From NCBI RefSeq assembly GCF_000826525.2, contig NZ_LN651331.1, positions 806,026-870,025 on the forward strand: a DNA stretch of 64,000 nucleotides, written 5' to 3'. Positions 33,871 through 43,540 of the stretch are shown here, piece after piece. The DNA is from Mobilicoccus massiliensis (GTDB taxonomy: Bacteria; Actinomycetota; Actinomycetes; Actinomycetales; Dermatophilaceae). Made by a program: the position numbers and the translations under genes. The notes beneath the pieces were generated by a model. The model did not search any database, had not been told where the DNA came from, and saw only the letters and a program-made list of their open reading frames with translations. Positions within the stretch are counted from its first letter, which is position 1; each line of letters opens with the position of its first letter.

Positions 33871-36800
33871 CGCTTCTCCACGATGATGCGCACCGGGACA
33901 CCGTCGCCGACCGTCGTCTCGACGCCTCGACCCGGCAGCGCGGAGAGGTCTGCCGCCGAACCGAACTGGGTGGCGAGGGTCTCGGTGACGATGAGCGACT
34001 GGTGCGCCACGGTGGCCTCCCACACGGCCTCGTCGCCGAGCACCGTGAGCGAGATGCGGTCGGAGACGTCGAGCCCGGCCTCGCGCCGGGCCTGTTGCAC
34101 GGCGCGGATGACGTCGCGGGCGAGTCCCTCGGCGGCCAACTCCGCCGTGACCTCGGTGTCGAGCACGACGAACCCGCCGCGCGGCAGCACGGCCGTCGCG
34201 TGGGTCTCGGCGCGGCCGGAGTCGGCGACGACGGTGTCGAGGGTGTACTCCCCCTCGACGAGGTCGATGCCGGCGCACGTCACCGTGCCGTCCTCGCCGA
34301 CCGACCAGTCGCCGGTCTTGCTCCCCTTGATGACGCTCTGGACCTGCTTGCCCAGGCGGGGGCCGGCAGCGCGGGCGTTGACCGAGAGCCGCTGCTCGAC
34401 GCCGAACTCGCCGGAGTCGGCGCCCGAGAGGTCGACGATGTCGACGCGCTTGACGTTGACCTCGTCGGCGATGATCGGCGAGAAGGGCTCGAGGGCCTGC
34501 GCGCCCTCGGTGGCGACGACGAGCTCCGAGAGGGGCAGGCGCGTGCGCAGCCCGGCCGCCTTGCGCAGGCTGGACGTCACCGAGCACACCTCCCGGGCAC
34601 GGTCCATCGCGACGACGAGCTCGTGGTCCGCGGGCAGGTCGGAGGCGACGGGCCAGTCGGTGAGGTGCACCGAGCGACCGCCGGTGAGGCCCCGCCAGAT
34701 CTCCTCCGTCGTGAGCGGCAGCAGCGGCGCCGCCACCCGGCACAGGACCTCCAGGGTCGTGTACAGGGTGTCGAACGCCTGCGTCGCCGTCTCGGTGGAG
34801 GCGCCGGCGGTGTCCCAGAACCGGTCGCGGCTGCGGCGCACGTACCAGTTGGTGAGCACGTCGAGGAAGCTGCGTACCTGGTCGCACGCCCCCGCGATGT
34901 CCTCGGCGTCGAGCGAGGCGGTGACACCCTCGACGAGCTCGCGCAGCTTGGCCAGCAGGTAGCGGTCCAGCACGTCGGTCGAGGCCGTCGACCACTTGGC
35001 CGTGTATCCCCGGCCCTCGTCGGCCGCGTTGGCGTAGAGGCTGAAGAAGTACCACGTGCTCCACAACGGCAGCAGCGCCTGTCGCACGCCCTCGCGGATG
35101 CCCTGTTCGGTGACGATGAGGTTGCCGCCGCGCAGGATGGGCGAGGACATGAGGAACCAACGCATCGCGTCGGCACCGTCGCGGTCGAACACCTCGCGCA
35201 CGTCGGGGTAGTTGCGCAGCGACTTGCTCATCTTCTGGCCGTCGTTGCCGAGGACGATGCCGTGGCTCACGCACGTGCGGAACGCCGGCCGGTCGAACAG
35301 CGCCGTCGCCATGATGTGCATCGTGTAGAACCAGCCGCGGGTCTGCCCGATGTACTCGACGATGAAGTCACCCGGGAAGTGGTGCTCGAACCACTCGGCG
35401 TTCTCGAACGGGTAGTGCACCTGGGCGAAGCTCATCGAGCCCGACTCGAACCAGCAGTCGAGCACGTCGGTGACGCGTCGCATCGTGCTCCGGCCCGTCG
35501 GGTCGTCGGGGTTCGGGCGGGTGAGTTCGTCGACGAACGGCCGGTGCAGGTCGGTCACCTCGACGCCAAAGTCGCGCTCGAGCTCCTCGAACGAGCCGTA
35601 GACGTCGACGCGCGGGTACTCGGGGTCGTCGGACTTCCACACCGGGATCGGGCTGCCCCAGAACCGGTTGCGCGAGATCGACCAGTCGCGGGTGTTCTCC
35701 AGCCACTTGCCGAACTGGCCGTGCTTGACGTGCTCGGGCACCCACCTGATCTGCTCGTTGAGCTCGAGCATGCGGTCGCGGATCTTCGTCGTCGAGACGA
35801 ACCAGCTGCTCACGCCCTTGTAGATGAGCGGCTGCCGGCACCGCCAACAGTGCGGGTAGGAGTGGGTGTAGGACTCGCGACGCAGCATCACGGTGCCGTG
35901 GGTCGTGGAGCCCACCTCGGCCGCCACGCCGTCCGCGTCGAGTCGCGTGCGGGCCTTGAGGTGGTCGAGCACCGGGCCGTTGGCGTCGAAGACGAGCATC
36001 CCGGCGTACTCGTCCACCGGCGCGGTGAACCTGCCGTCGATGCCGACGGGCATGACCGCCTCGATGCCCTCGCGGTCGGTGACCACCTTGTCGTCCTCAC
36101 CGAACGCGCCGGCGGTGTGCACGAGGCCCGTACCGTCGGTCGTCGTGACGAACTCCGCGGGCACGAGACGGAACGCGTTCTCGTGGCCCACGTAGTAGCC
36201 GAACGGAGGCATGTACTCGTACCCGACGAGGTCGGAGCCCTTGTACCGCGCGACGATGCGCGACTCCACGTCGCCCTTGGACTCCCCCGTCAGCTCCTTG
36301 GCGTACGCCTGCGCGCGCTCTGCACCGAAGAGGTAGCGCTCCGGGCTGCCGGTGGGCACGTCGGACTCGACGACGACGTAGTCGAGGTCGGGGCCGACCA
36401 TGATCGCGAGGTTGCTCGGCAGGGTCCAGGGCGTCGTCGTCCAGATCGTCGCGAGCGTCCCCGTGAGCCCGAGCGGGTCGGTGCCGTCGGTCTTCGTGCC
36501 CAGGCGCAGGCCCACGGTGACCGCCGGATCGTTGCGGTCCTGGTAGACGTCGTCGTCCATGCGCAGTTCGTGGTTGGACAGGGGCGTCTCGTCGTTCCAG
36601 CAGTACGGCAGCACCCGGAAGCCCTCGTAGGCGAGGCCCTTCTCGTAGAGCTGCTTGAACGCCCAGATGACGCTCTCCATGTACTCCGGGTTCAACGTCT
36701 TGTAGTCGTTGTCGAAGTCGACCCAGCGCGCCTGGCGGGTGACGTAGTCGCGCCACTCGTCGGTGTAGCGCAGCACCGACTCGCGGCACGCCTCGTTGAA

Positions 36801-37217
36801 CCGCTCGATACCGAGTTCGCGAATCTCGTCGGTGGTCTTGATGCCGAGCTGGCTCATGGCCTCGAGCTCGGCGGGCAGCCCGTGGGTGTCCCACCCGAAC
36901 CGGCGCTCGACGCGCTTGCCGCGCATCGTCTGGTACCGCGGCACGACGTCCTTGACGTAGCCGGTCAGCAGGTGGCCGTAGTGCGGCAGGCCGTTGGCGA
37001 ACGGCGGGCCGTCGTAGAACACGAACTCGTTGCTGCCGTTCTCGCCGGCGTCACGGCCCTCCACCGACGCGCGGAACGTGTCGTCCTCGGCCCAGTAGGC
37101 GAGCACGCGCCGCTCGATGTCGGGAAACCTCGGGGAGGCGGGAACGGACGCGGGAACGCCGAACGCGGCTCCTGCGCCCTCGTTCGTGGCAGGGGTGGCG
37201 GTCTGGGGGTAGCTCAT
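33867..37217 (-). CDS. ileS: Isoleucyl-tRNA synthetase
   Basis: The 1116-residue class I synthetase shows the HIGH-type motif PHYGH (residues 79-82 region, in [16 protein letters not shown]) and KMSKS near 661 ([12 protein letters not shown]), with the editing domain between. Its length and sequence are of the larger, eukaryote-like IleS type, often associated with intrinsic mupirocin tolerance (known for this class). I take ATG 37217, which gives a normal N-terminus [14 protein letters not shown]; the frame extends another 54 codons through the leader RNA. A T-box leader precedes it. Confidence 0.95.
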   Translation of the reverse strand: MSYPQTATPATNEGAGAAFGVPASVPASPRFPDIERRVLAYWAEDDTFRASVEGRDAGENGSNEFVFYDGPPFANGLPHYGHLLTGYVKDVVPRYQTMRGKRVERRFGWDTHGLPAELEAMSQLGIKTTDEIRELGIERFNEACRESVLRYTDEWRDYVTRQARWVDFDNDYKTLNPEYMESVIWAFKQLYEKGLAYEGFRVLPYCWNDETPLSNHELRMDDDVYQDRNDPAVTVGLRLGTKTDGTDPLGLTGTLATIWTTTPWTLPSNLAIMVGPDLDYVVVESDVPTGSPERYLFGAERAQAYAKELTGESKGDVESRIVARYKGSDLVGYEYMPPFGYYVGHENAFRLVPAEFVTTTDGTGLVHTAGAFGEDDKVVTDREGIEAVMPVGIDGRFTAPVDEYAGMLVFDANGPVLDHLKARTRLDADGVAAEVGSTTHGTVMLRRESYTHSYPHCWRCRQPLIYKGVSSWFVSTTKIRDRMLELNEQIRWVPEHVKHGQFGKWLENTRDWSISRNRFWGSPIPVWKSDDPEYPRVDVYGSFEELERDFGVEVTDLHRPFVDELTRPNPDDPTGRSTMRRVTDVLDCWFESGSMSFAQVHYPFENAEWFEHHFPGDFIVEYIGQTRGWFYTMHIMATALFDRPAFRTCVSHGIVLGNDGQKMSKSLRNYPDVREVFDRDGADAMRWFLMSSPILRGGNLIVTEQGIREGVRQALLPLWSTWYFFSLYANAADEGRGYTAKWSTASTDVLDRYLLAKLRELVEGVTASLDAEDIAGACDQVRSFLDVLTNWYVRRSRDRFWDTAGASTETATQAFDTLYTTLEVLCRVAAPLLPLTTEEIWRGLTGGRSVHLTDWPVASDLPADHELVVAMDRAREVCSVTSSLRKAAGLRTRLPLSELVVATEGAQALEPFSPIIADEVNVKRVDIVDLSGADSGEFGVEQRLSVNARAAGPRLGKQVQSVIKGSKTGDWSVGEDGTVTCAGIDLVEGEYTLDTVVADSGRAETHATAVLPRGGFVVLDTEVTAELAAEGLARDVIRAVQQARREAGLDVSDRISLTVLGDEAVWEATVAHQSLIVTETLATQFGSAADLSALPGRGVETTVGDGVPVRIIVEKR

Positions 37218-37299
37218 CGCCGGGCGTGCCTCTCGTGCTCGATCGTGTCGGTGTGGATGGCCGGTCACTACGAGGACGAGTCGCCGGCGCCTCGATGCG

Positions 37300-37480
37300 C
37301 CCGCTCCCGCGGTACCACCTCGCTTGCCACCCGCAGGCCGCGTCACCGGTGGGGCGACGGGCACGGATGACCGCTTCATGCAGGCTGTGACGGGCCGACC
37401 CGTCCGGTTCTAGTGGGCAGACCTCGCGTGCGAGGCGCTGCTGTTCTTCCGGAGACTCGCCGTTGATCGCGGCTCGAACG
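37300..37480 (-). promoter_or_regulatory. Ultrashort T-box riboswitch of ileS (isoleucine-specific)
   Basis: On the minus strand the leader contains the T-box core AGGTGGTACCGCGG (37309-37322 region). About 140 bases upstream is a short Stem I hairpin, GCCG-CGATCAA-CGGC, whose loop carries an ATC isoleucine specifier (37465-37467). Placing the specifier in the terminal loop of a truncated Stem I is the actinobacterial ileS type that regulates translation. Uncharged isoleucine tRNA should free the ribosome site of ileS. Confidence 0.88.
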
Positions 37481-37569
37481 TCTGTGGAGTCCAGTCTACG
37501 CGGGGGCGCAAGCCCGTTCCGACGCGGCGTTCCCGGGGCGGCGGTGGCGACGCGCGCGATAGTGAAGGC

Positions 37570-38919
37570 ATGAGCGCACTACCCGATTCTCTGCCGCTGG
37601 TCACCGACCTCGACGTCAAACGCTCCTACGCCGTCGACGCGAGCTTCGGGGCCACCGCCCCCGCCGACTTCGAGGTGGTGCGGGCCCGCGACACCGACGA
37701 CGTCGTCGAGGTCATGCGGTATGCGAACGCTCACCGGATTCCGGTGGTACCGCAGGGTGCTCGCACCGGCCTCAACGGAGCCGCGGTCGCCACCGAGGGC
37801 TGCATCGTGCTCAACACCGAGCGGCTCGACACGGTCAAGACCGTCGATCCGCTCGAACAGATCGCCGTCGTCGGTCCCGGCGTCGTCACCGAGGAACTCA
37901 AGCAGGCCGCCCGCGCGGAGGGCTTGTTCTACCCACCCGATCCGGCGTCGGCGGCCTCCTCGACGCTCGGCGGCAATGTCGCGACGAACGCCGGTGGGTT
38001 GTGCTGCATCAAGTACGGCGTCACCGCCGACTACATCCGCGGACTCGAGGTCGTCCTGCCCGGCGGCGAGGTGATCACCACCGGGCGTCGCACCGCCAAG
38101 AGCAGCGCCGGGCTCGACCTCACGGGCCTCTTCGTCGGCGCCGAGGGCACCCTCGGGGTCGTCACGAAGATCGTCACGAGGCTCGTGCCGGCGCCCGAGG
38201 ACGCGCTGACCGTGCTCGCCACCTTCCCCGATCTCGAGGCGGCGGCGCAGGCGATCGTCGCGCTGCGCCGCGACCCGCAACCACCGTGCCTGCTGGAGTT
38301 CCTCGACGCGTTCGCGATCGCCGCCGTCCAGGACCTCGCCGACTACGGGTTTCCCGAGGACTGCGGCGCGGCCCTGCTCGTGCAGTCCGACCGCACGGGC
38401 CACGTCGCGGAGGACGTCGCCCGCTACGCCACGCTCATGGAGTCGGCCGGAGCCGACGAGATCGCGATCGCCGACGACCCTCAGGAGTCCGACGCCCTGC
38501 TCGCCGGCCGTCGCGTGCTCAACACGGCGCTCGAGGCCAAGGGCCCCAATCTCATCGAGGACATGTGCGTGCCGGTCGGCGAGCTGCCCACTCTCGTCAC
38601 CCGAGGGCGGGAGATCTGCGCGGCCCACGGCGTCGAGGTCACCCTCCCGGGCCACGGTGGCGACGGCAACCTGCACCCGTCGACCTACTTCGACCCCACC
38701 GATCCCGACTCCAACGCGCGCGGGCACGCCGCGTTCTCGGACCTCGTCGACCTCGCGATCTCTCTCGGCGGCACGATCTCCGGCGAACACGGCATCGGCA
38801 CGATCAAGGCCCCCTACCTGCGTCGACAGGTGGGCGACGCGGCCATCGCGCGGATGCGGGCGCTGCGAGGCGTGTTCGACCCGCACGGCATCTGCAACCC
38901 CGGCAAGTCCTACGCCTGA
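37570..38919 (+). CDS. FAD-linked 2-hydroxyacid oxidase (GlcD/DLD family)
   Basis: This 449-residue flavoprotein has the PCMH FAD domain (PVVPQGARTGLNGAAVA, then STLGGNVATNAGGLCCIKYG) and the FAD-oxidase C-terminal domain ending GTISGEHGIGTIKAPYLRRQV and DPHGICNPGKSYA. It lacks the iron-sulfur domains of the enzyme at 13403. Likely substrates are glycolate, D-lactate or another D-2-hydroxy acid. It stands alone, divergent from the ileS leader; a 23-bp inverted repeat follows. Confidence 0.87.
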   Translation: MSALPDSLPLVTDLDVKRSYAVDASFGATAPADFEVVRARDTDDVVEVMRYANAHRIPVVPQGARTGLNGAAVATEGCIVLNTERLDTVKTVDPLEQIAVVGPGVVTEELKQAARAEGLFYPPDPASAASSTLGGNVATNAGGLCCIKYGVTADYIRGLEVVLPGGEVITTGRRTAKSSAGLDLTGLFVGAEGTLGVVTKIVTRLVPAPEDALTVLATFPDLEAAAQAIVALRRDPQPPCLLEFLDAFAIAAVQDLADYGFPEDCGAALLVQSDRTGHVAEDVARYATLMESAGADEIAIADDPQESDALLAGRRVLNTALEAKGPNLIEDMCVPVGELPTLVTRGREICAAHGVEVTLPGHGGDGNLHPSTYFDPTDPDSNARGHAAFSDLVDLAISLGGTISGEHGIGTIKAPYLRRQVGDAAIARMRALRGVFDPHGICNPGKSYA

Positions 38920-38949
38920 GGGCACCCGGCCGCCGACCTCGGCCGGCAT

Positions 38950-39066
38950 CTCGCGCAACAAAGACCGGTCACTGACCCCGGCCTGCGAGGTCGCGACTGT
39001 GTTTCCACTGTTCAGCGCGCCGCGGCCGAAACGCGCCCCGGCGGTGACCGGTCTTTGTTGCGCGAG
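38950..39066. repeat. Long inverted repeat with 23-bp perfect arms
   Basis: Arms 38950-38972 and 39044-39066 are exact reverse complements (one reads CTCGCGCAACAAAGACCGG). The 71-base centre contains TGTTTCCACTG and CCGAAACGCG, the same internal pair seen in the hairpin elements at 22675 and 26481. It lies between the convergent oxidase and DoxX genes. Confidence 0.85.
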
Positions 39067-39127
39067 TTCTCCGGTGGCCCCCACCCAGGCGACGGGTGCG
39101 CGCTCCCGGAAGGTGCGTGGTGTCGGG

Positions 39128-39619
39128 TCAGCGGGCGGTGGACCCGGTGCCGACGCGCTCGGCCGCGACGTGCTCGTCGCGAGCGGTGCCACGTCGACGC
39201 GCCAGTAGCGCGTCGATGCTGGCGCGCCCCGGGCCGACGACGACGAACATCGCCGCAGCCAGGCCGATGGCGGCCACGAGTTCCCAGCCCTGGCCGGTGA
39301 CGAACACCCCGTTGTCGCGGTGGACGAAGAACCAGGCGCCCACCATGACGAACACGACGGCCAGGCCGGCCACTTGGGTCAACAGGCCCAACACGAGCAG
39401 GATGCCGCCACCCAGCTCGGCCACGGCGGTGAAGACGGCCGCGACCTGAGGCAACGGGACCCCCATCTCCGCGAACGCGCCGCCGGTGGCCTCGAGCCCG
39501 TTCTGGGCCACCTTCTGCCAGCCGTGGGCGATGAGGATGGCGCCGAGGATGACTCTCGCGACGAGAAGCCCGGCGTCGACGACGGCAGGAGGGACGGGGA
39601 CGAGGCGCGCGGTCGGCAT
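39128..39619 (-). CDS. DoxX-family membrane protein
   Basis: The 163-residue protein has four membrane helices and the DoxX start ARVILGAILIAHGWQKVAQNG; the second helix AELGGGILLVLGLLTQVAGL is also typical. DoxX proteins are linked to thiol and redox stress in some actinobacteria, but a general function is not established. A short charged C-terminus (RRRGTARDEHVAAERVG) follows the last helix. It is monocistronic. Confidence 0.85.
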   Translation of the reverse strand: MPTARLVPVPPAVVDAGLLVARVILGAILIAHGWQKVAQNGLEATGGAFAEMGVPLPQVAAVFTAVAELGGGILLVLGLLTQVAGLAVVFVMVGAWFFVHRDNGVFVTGQGWELVAAIGLAAAMFVVVGPGRASIDALLARRRGTARDEHVAAERVGTGSTAR

Positions 39620-39956
39620 GAAGGGTCCTCTCGAGGGGGCGATTCACATACATGACGCATCACCCATCCTTCGGTGGTCACGGGCTCGATGTCAAGCCGT
39701 CCCTGCCACCTCCTCGCGGCCCCGACGCGACGCACCGCGCGCGGTCACAGCCGATGGCTGGGCGCACCGTGGACCGCCGGCTGGGGATCTCACCGCCGGT
39801 CGACCACTGGCCCGATCCAGCCCCGTGGCTCGAGAGGTGGGTGTGAGGCACGGCTGGACGGCCCCCGGCACGGTCCGCGATTCCCCCGTTCGACGACGCG
39901 ATACCGAACCCCGCGAGAGGATGACAATCTCGACCACCCCACGAGCAGGAGGACAG
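39620..39956. other. Divergent intergenic region without a supported gene
   Basis: This 337-base gap separates the divergent DoxX and dipeptidase genes. It should contain both promoters. I saw no conserved frame, repeat or clear operator; several open frames cross it but lack family features. Confidence 0.5.
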
Positions 39957-41309
39957 ATGGATCTCAGCCAGGCCCGCGAATACGCCCACACGGCGATGCC
40001 GCAGGTGATCGACGATCTGCGCACACTGGTGGGGCACAGCTCGATCGCGTTCCCGGGATTCCCCGACGCGCCGATGAAGGCCATCGCCGACGACCTCCTC
40101 GGCATGTTCCGTCGGGCCGGGGTCGACGACGTGCGGCTGCTCGATCTGGGCGAGGGCGCCTACCCGAGCATCTTCGCCGAGATCCCCGGCCCCGAGGGCT
40201 CCCCCGTCGTCACCCTCTACGCGCACTACGACGTGCAGCCCGCGCCCGAGGGGCAGGGGTGGACCACCGACCCGTGGACGCTGACGGAGAAGGAGGACGG
40301 CCGCCTCTACGGCCGCGGTGCGGCCGACGACAAGTCCGGTGTCGTCGCCCACCTCGCCACCCTCGCGGCGTTCGAGGGCAGGCCGCCGGTGACCGTGCGC
40401 CTCGTCATCGAGGGCGAGGAGGAGACGGGCAGCCACATCGAGGCCTATGTCGAAGAGCACCCCGAGGACTTCCGTTCCGACGTGTTCGTCGTCGCGGACT
40501 CCGGCAACCAGCGTGTCGGCGCGCCTGCCCTGACCACGGGCCTGCGCGGTGACGTCTCGATCACGGTGCGGCTGCGGACCATCGAATCGGCGCTCCACTC
40601 CGGCCTGTTCGGCGGCGCGGCCCCCGACGCGCTCGTGGCGATGATCCAGCTTCTCGGGTCGATGTACGACGAGACGGGGGCCACCGTCATCGAGGGGCTC
40701 GACTCCTACGAGTGGCCCGACGGCGACCTCGACGAGGCCGACTTCCGCGCCAGCGCGGGGGTTCTCGACGGGGTCGAGCTCAGCGGGTCGGGGCACCTCG
40801 CGAGTCGGCTGTGGAGCCGTCCAGCGGCGACGGTCATCGGCATCGACGCCCCGCCGGTCGCGGGCGCGTCGAACATCGTCATCCCGGAGGCGACGGCGCG
40901 GATCAGCGTGCGCATCGTGCCCGGTAGCGATCCCCAGGCCCAGCTCGCCGCGATCGAGACGCACCTCAAGGCGCACGCCCCGCGCGGTGTCCAGCTCGAG
41001 ATCGGCGACCACAAGGTCTTCGGAGCCTGGAAGGCCGCCGAGGGCGGACCGGCGACGAAGCTCGCGGAGCAGGCGATGACCGAGGCGTTCGGCGCTCCTT
41101 GCGAGTCCCACGGCTCGGGTGGCTCGATCCCCCTGGTGCAGGTGCTGCTCGACACCTCCCCCGGCTCGGAGGCGATCCTCTGGGGAGCCGAGGACGAGGA
41201 GAAGGCCCGCATCCACGGCCCCGACGAGTCCGTCGACCCCAAGGAGATCGAGGATCTCGTCGTGGCGCAGATCCTCCTGCTGTCCCGGTTGGGGGAACAG
41301 CGACGCTGA
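39957..41309 (+). CDS. M20-family dipeptidase
   Basis: This 450-residue zinc peptidase has all M20 landmarks: YAHYDVQPAPEG with the first metal His-x-Asp, GRGAADDKSG bridging Asp, IEGEEETGS with the catalytic Glu pair, and ESHGSGGSIP near the end; the central lid domain spans about residues 190-310. It probably cleaves dipeptides in the cytoplasm (no signal peptide). ATG 39957 follows AGGAGG closely; an earlier ATG at 39921 in the same frame lacks one. A hairpin separates it from the convergent AraC gene. Confidence 0.9.
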   Translation: MDLSQAREYAHTAMPQVIDDLRTLVGHSSIAFPGFPDAPMKAIADDLLGMFRRAGVDDVRLLDLGEGAYPSIFAEIPGPEGSPVVTLYAHYDVQPAPEGQGWTTDPWTLTEKEDGRLYGRGAADDKSGVVAHLATLAAFEGRPPVTVRLVIEGEEETGSHIEAYVEEHPEDFRSDVFVVADSGNQRVGAPALTTGLRGDVSITVRLRTIESALHSGLFGGAAPDALVAMIQLLGSMYDETGATVIEGLDSYEWPDGDLDEADFRASAGVLDGVELSGSGHLASRLWSRPAATVIGIDAPPVAGASNIVIPEATARISVRIVPGSDPQAQLAAIETHLKAHAPRGVQLEIGDHKVFGAWKAAEGGPATKLAEQAMTEAFGAPCESHGSGGSIPLVQVLLDTSPGSEAILWGAEDEEKARIHGPDESVDPKEIEDLVVAQILLLSRLGEQRR

Positions 41310-41323
41310 CCGTCCGTGGCTCC

Positions 41324-41366
41324 GCGTGGGCCCGCGGGATCGCACGCCGATCCTGTGGGCCCACGC
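41324..41366. terminator. Bidirectional terminator
   Basis: Arms GCGTGGGCCCGCGGGATCG and CGATCCTGTGGGCCCACGC form a long hairpin between the convergent dipeptidase and AraC genes. Confidence 0.75.
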
Positions 41367-41405
41367 CCGCCCCTCGGGGTCGCCGGGCCACGAAGCCGGC
41401 GAAGG

Positions 41406-42422
41406 TCAGCGCTGGAGCGTCCGGCTCGGCGACACCCCGAAGTACTCCTGATACTGCTGCGCGAACCGGCCCGGATGACCGAAACCCCATCGGCGCGCGA
41501 TGCCGGCGACGGTGTCCCGCGTGGGGTCCGCTGCGATGAGTTCGTGGTGAGCGCGCGTGAGGCGGACGCGCCGGAGGTGATGGGTCGGCGTCGTGTCGAG
41601 GTGCCGGGCGAAGGCGTGCTGGAGCGCCCTCGTGCTCGGCCCCGCCGCCGCCGCGATGTCGGCGAGGCCGAGAGGCTCGGCGGCGTGGGCGTCGATGTGG
41701 TCGAGGGCGCGTCGCAGGGCGGCCGGGGCGACTCGACCGGGGCCTCCCGACTCGTCGTGGGTCATCGCCGTGTTGGGAAAGACACCGAGCGCCGAGGCGG
41801 CGACGACGTCGACGAGCTGGGCGCGTACCAACGGCGATGCCACGGCCGAGTCGGGCGCTGCAAGCTGGCGTTCGACGTGATCGATCGTCGCCCACCAGTA
41901 GCGGCTCATCGACGCGGAGACCGGCCTCGAGCCGGTGAAGCGGAGATCGCCGGGCGCCATCCCGGTGGCGGCCTCGGCGCATCGGGTCAGAACGCCCCAG
42001 TCGAGTGGCAGCGCCCTGAGGTCGTAGTCGGCGGTCCAGCCGATGTGGGCCCCTCGTCCCGGTGAGAAGATGCTCGGCTGCCCGGGCCCGAACCGCTCAT
42101 GACTCCGGCCGTCGTCGACGCGGAGCACACCGCTTCGCGGCAGGATGCACAAGAGGTGGTCGAAGGAGCGTGTCTCGGCGTCCCCTGCGACTCCCCAGCG
42201 GAAGTCGTCGATGCCGAGTCCCGGGACGGAGATCCGGTCCACCTGTAGCCGGAAGGCGGGTGCCTGCCGCTCGTTGCGGATGGCGATGTTCGCGTACGCC
42301 TTCGCGAAGAACTGCTCGGCCGCGTCGGGGTCGGCAGCGGTGACGCGGTGTCGCTCGGGCGAGACCCATCCAGAGCCGTTGGCACGTGAATCGCCGCCGG
42401 ACTGCCCACCGTTGAGCGCCAT
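41406..42422 (-). CDS. AraC-family transcriptional regulator
   Basis: The 338-residue protein has an N-terminal AraC-binding-like sensing domain (residues about 30-200) and a C-terminal double helix-turn-helix of about 100 residues (PLGLADIAAAAGPSTRALQHAF and VAGIARRWGFGHPGRFAQQY). The effector is unknown. It is divergent from a GAF-ANTAR gene, and a second AraC/GAF-ANTAR pair follows, so the four may form one regulatory group. The C-terminus ends YFGVSPSRTLQR, as usual. Confidence 0.87.
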   Translation of the reverse strand: MALNGGQSGGDSRANGSGWVSPERHRVTAADPDAAEQFFAKAYANIAIRNERQAPAFRLQVDRISVPGLGIDDFRWGVAGDAETRSFDHLLCILPRSGVLRVDDGRSHERFGPGQPSIFSPGRGAHIGWTADYDLRALPLDWGVLTRCAEAATGMAPGDLRFTGSRPVSASMSRYWWATIDHVERQLAAPDSAVASPLVRAQLVDVVAASALGVFPNTAMTHDESGGPGRVAPAALRRALDHIDAHAAEPLGLADIAAAAGPSTRALQHAFARHLDTTPTHHLRRVRLTRAHHELIAADPTRDTVAGIARRWGFGHPGRFAQQYQEYFGVSPSRTLQR

Positions 42423-42604
42423 GGACTCAGCATGCGCTATCCGACCCGCGCGTGTCCTGTCCGGATCGCGCCGGTTCGCGCCTTTCGATAGTGGGCTACC
42501 TCGCGGCGCGTTCTTTCCTCAGGGGGATGGATGAGACGTGGGGGGCGGTGTCTCGGCCTGCCCGCGGACGCCGCGAAGGACATGCGAAGGGAGGGCTCGC
42601 CGTC

Positions 42605-43339
42605 ATGCGCTCACGGCTCGCCACCCGGCTTCCGGCCTTCATCGCCTCTCTGGGTCTCCCGGCCTTCTCGCGGCCATGGGACGGCGCCACTCGCTCGTTC
42701 TCGTCGGAGCGGGTTCCGCGTGAGGGTGGCGATCGTCTCGACGTGGTCTGTCGACGAGCACACCTCATCTGCCCGGCTGTTCGCGGCGTGGTGGTCACGG
42801 CGCACGGAACGGGGATGCCGTGGAGCGTCGCCACCGACGGGTCGCGCCGCATCGGTGAGGTCCTGGAGACGACCGGAGACGGGCCGGGGACGACGGCCTG
42901 GAACACCGGGCTTCCGGTCGTCGTCGACGATCTGCGTGCCGATCCGCGCTGGCCAGGTTTCACGCCTCTCGCCGCCGACGCGGGACTGGCCGCGGTGGTG
43001 GCCGTGCCCCTGCAGGTTCGCGGGCAGACGCTCGGCACTCTGTCGTGTCTGTCCGACCGGGTCCGCTCGTGGGAGACCTGGTCATCAGAGTTGGTCCTCC
43101 TGACGCACCTCGTCGTCGGTGCGATCGTGGCCGACGCCATGGAGCTCGAGGACGACTCGCCCGCCGTAGGGGCCACGCAGGGAAGCGTCACCGCCGCGGC
43201 GGCCGGTGTTCTCGCCGTGCGTCTCGGGACGTCCGTCGAGCAGGCCGCTCTTCTGATGCGGGCCCGCGCGTTCTCACGGGGAGAGCCGCTGCACCGGATG
43301 GCCGAGAACGTCGTCGACGGCCGGACCACGCTCGTCTGA
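42605..43339 (+). CDS. GAF-ANTAR protein
   Basis: A GAF sensor domain occupies residues about 30-180 (VVVTAHGTGMPWSVATDGS; VVAVPLQVRGQTLGTLSCLS) and an ANTAR RNA-binding helix bundle the C-terminus (VTAAAAGVLAVRLGTSVEQAALLMRARAFS). ANTAR proteins bind paired hairpins in nascent RNA and prevent termination. The start is uncertain: ATG 42605 has GGGAGGG ten bases upstream and gives 244 residues; in-frame ATG 42527 or GTG 42452 would add arginine-rich residues without family support. Confidence 0.75.
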   Translation: MRSRLATRLPAFIASLGLPAFSRPWDGATRSFSSERVPREGGDRLDVVCRRAHLICPAVRGVVVTAHGTGMPWSVATDGSRRIGEVLETTGDGPGTTAWNTGLPVVVDDLRADPRWPGFTPLAADAGLAAVVAVPLQVRGQTLGTLSCLSDRVRSWETWSSELVLLTHLVVGAIVADAMELEDDSPAVGATQGSVTAAAAGVLAVRLGTSVEQAALLMRARAFSRGEPLHRMAENVVDGRTTLV

Positions 43340-43540
43340 CCTCCGAGGAGCCGCGTCGCACCCCGGCCGCTGTTCGCGCCAGTCGGACTGCCTCCCAGGC
43401 GTATTCGCTCATCCGATACGGGTATGGCGTGAGCGCCCCCGCCGCGATCCTGTCGTTCTATGATGACCTCTACGCCTCACGCATCCAGACCGCCCGAGGG
43501 GGGTGACCGAGGCGCCCCCGTCAGAGCGTCAGGAGCCCTG

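Noticed and set aside
34002..37370. Open frame of 1122 codons on the plus strand opposite ileS
   Set aside because: It is the mirror of a GC-rich gene: composition is Val/Arg/Glu/Asp-biased with no domains, while the minus strand encodes complete IleS.
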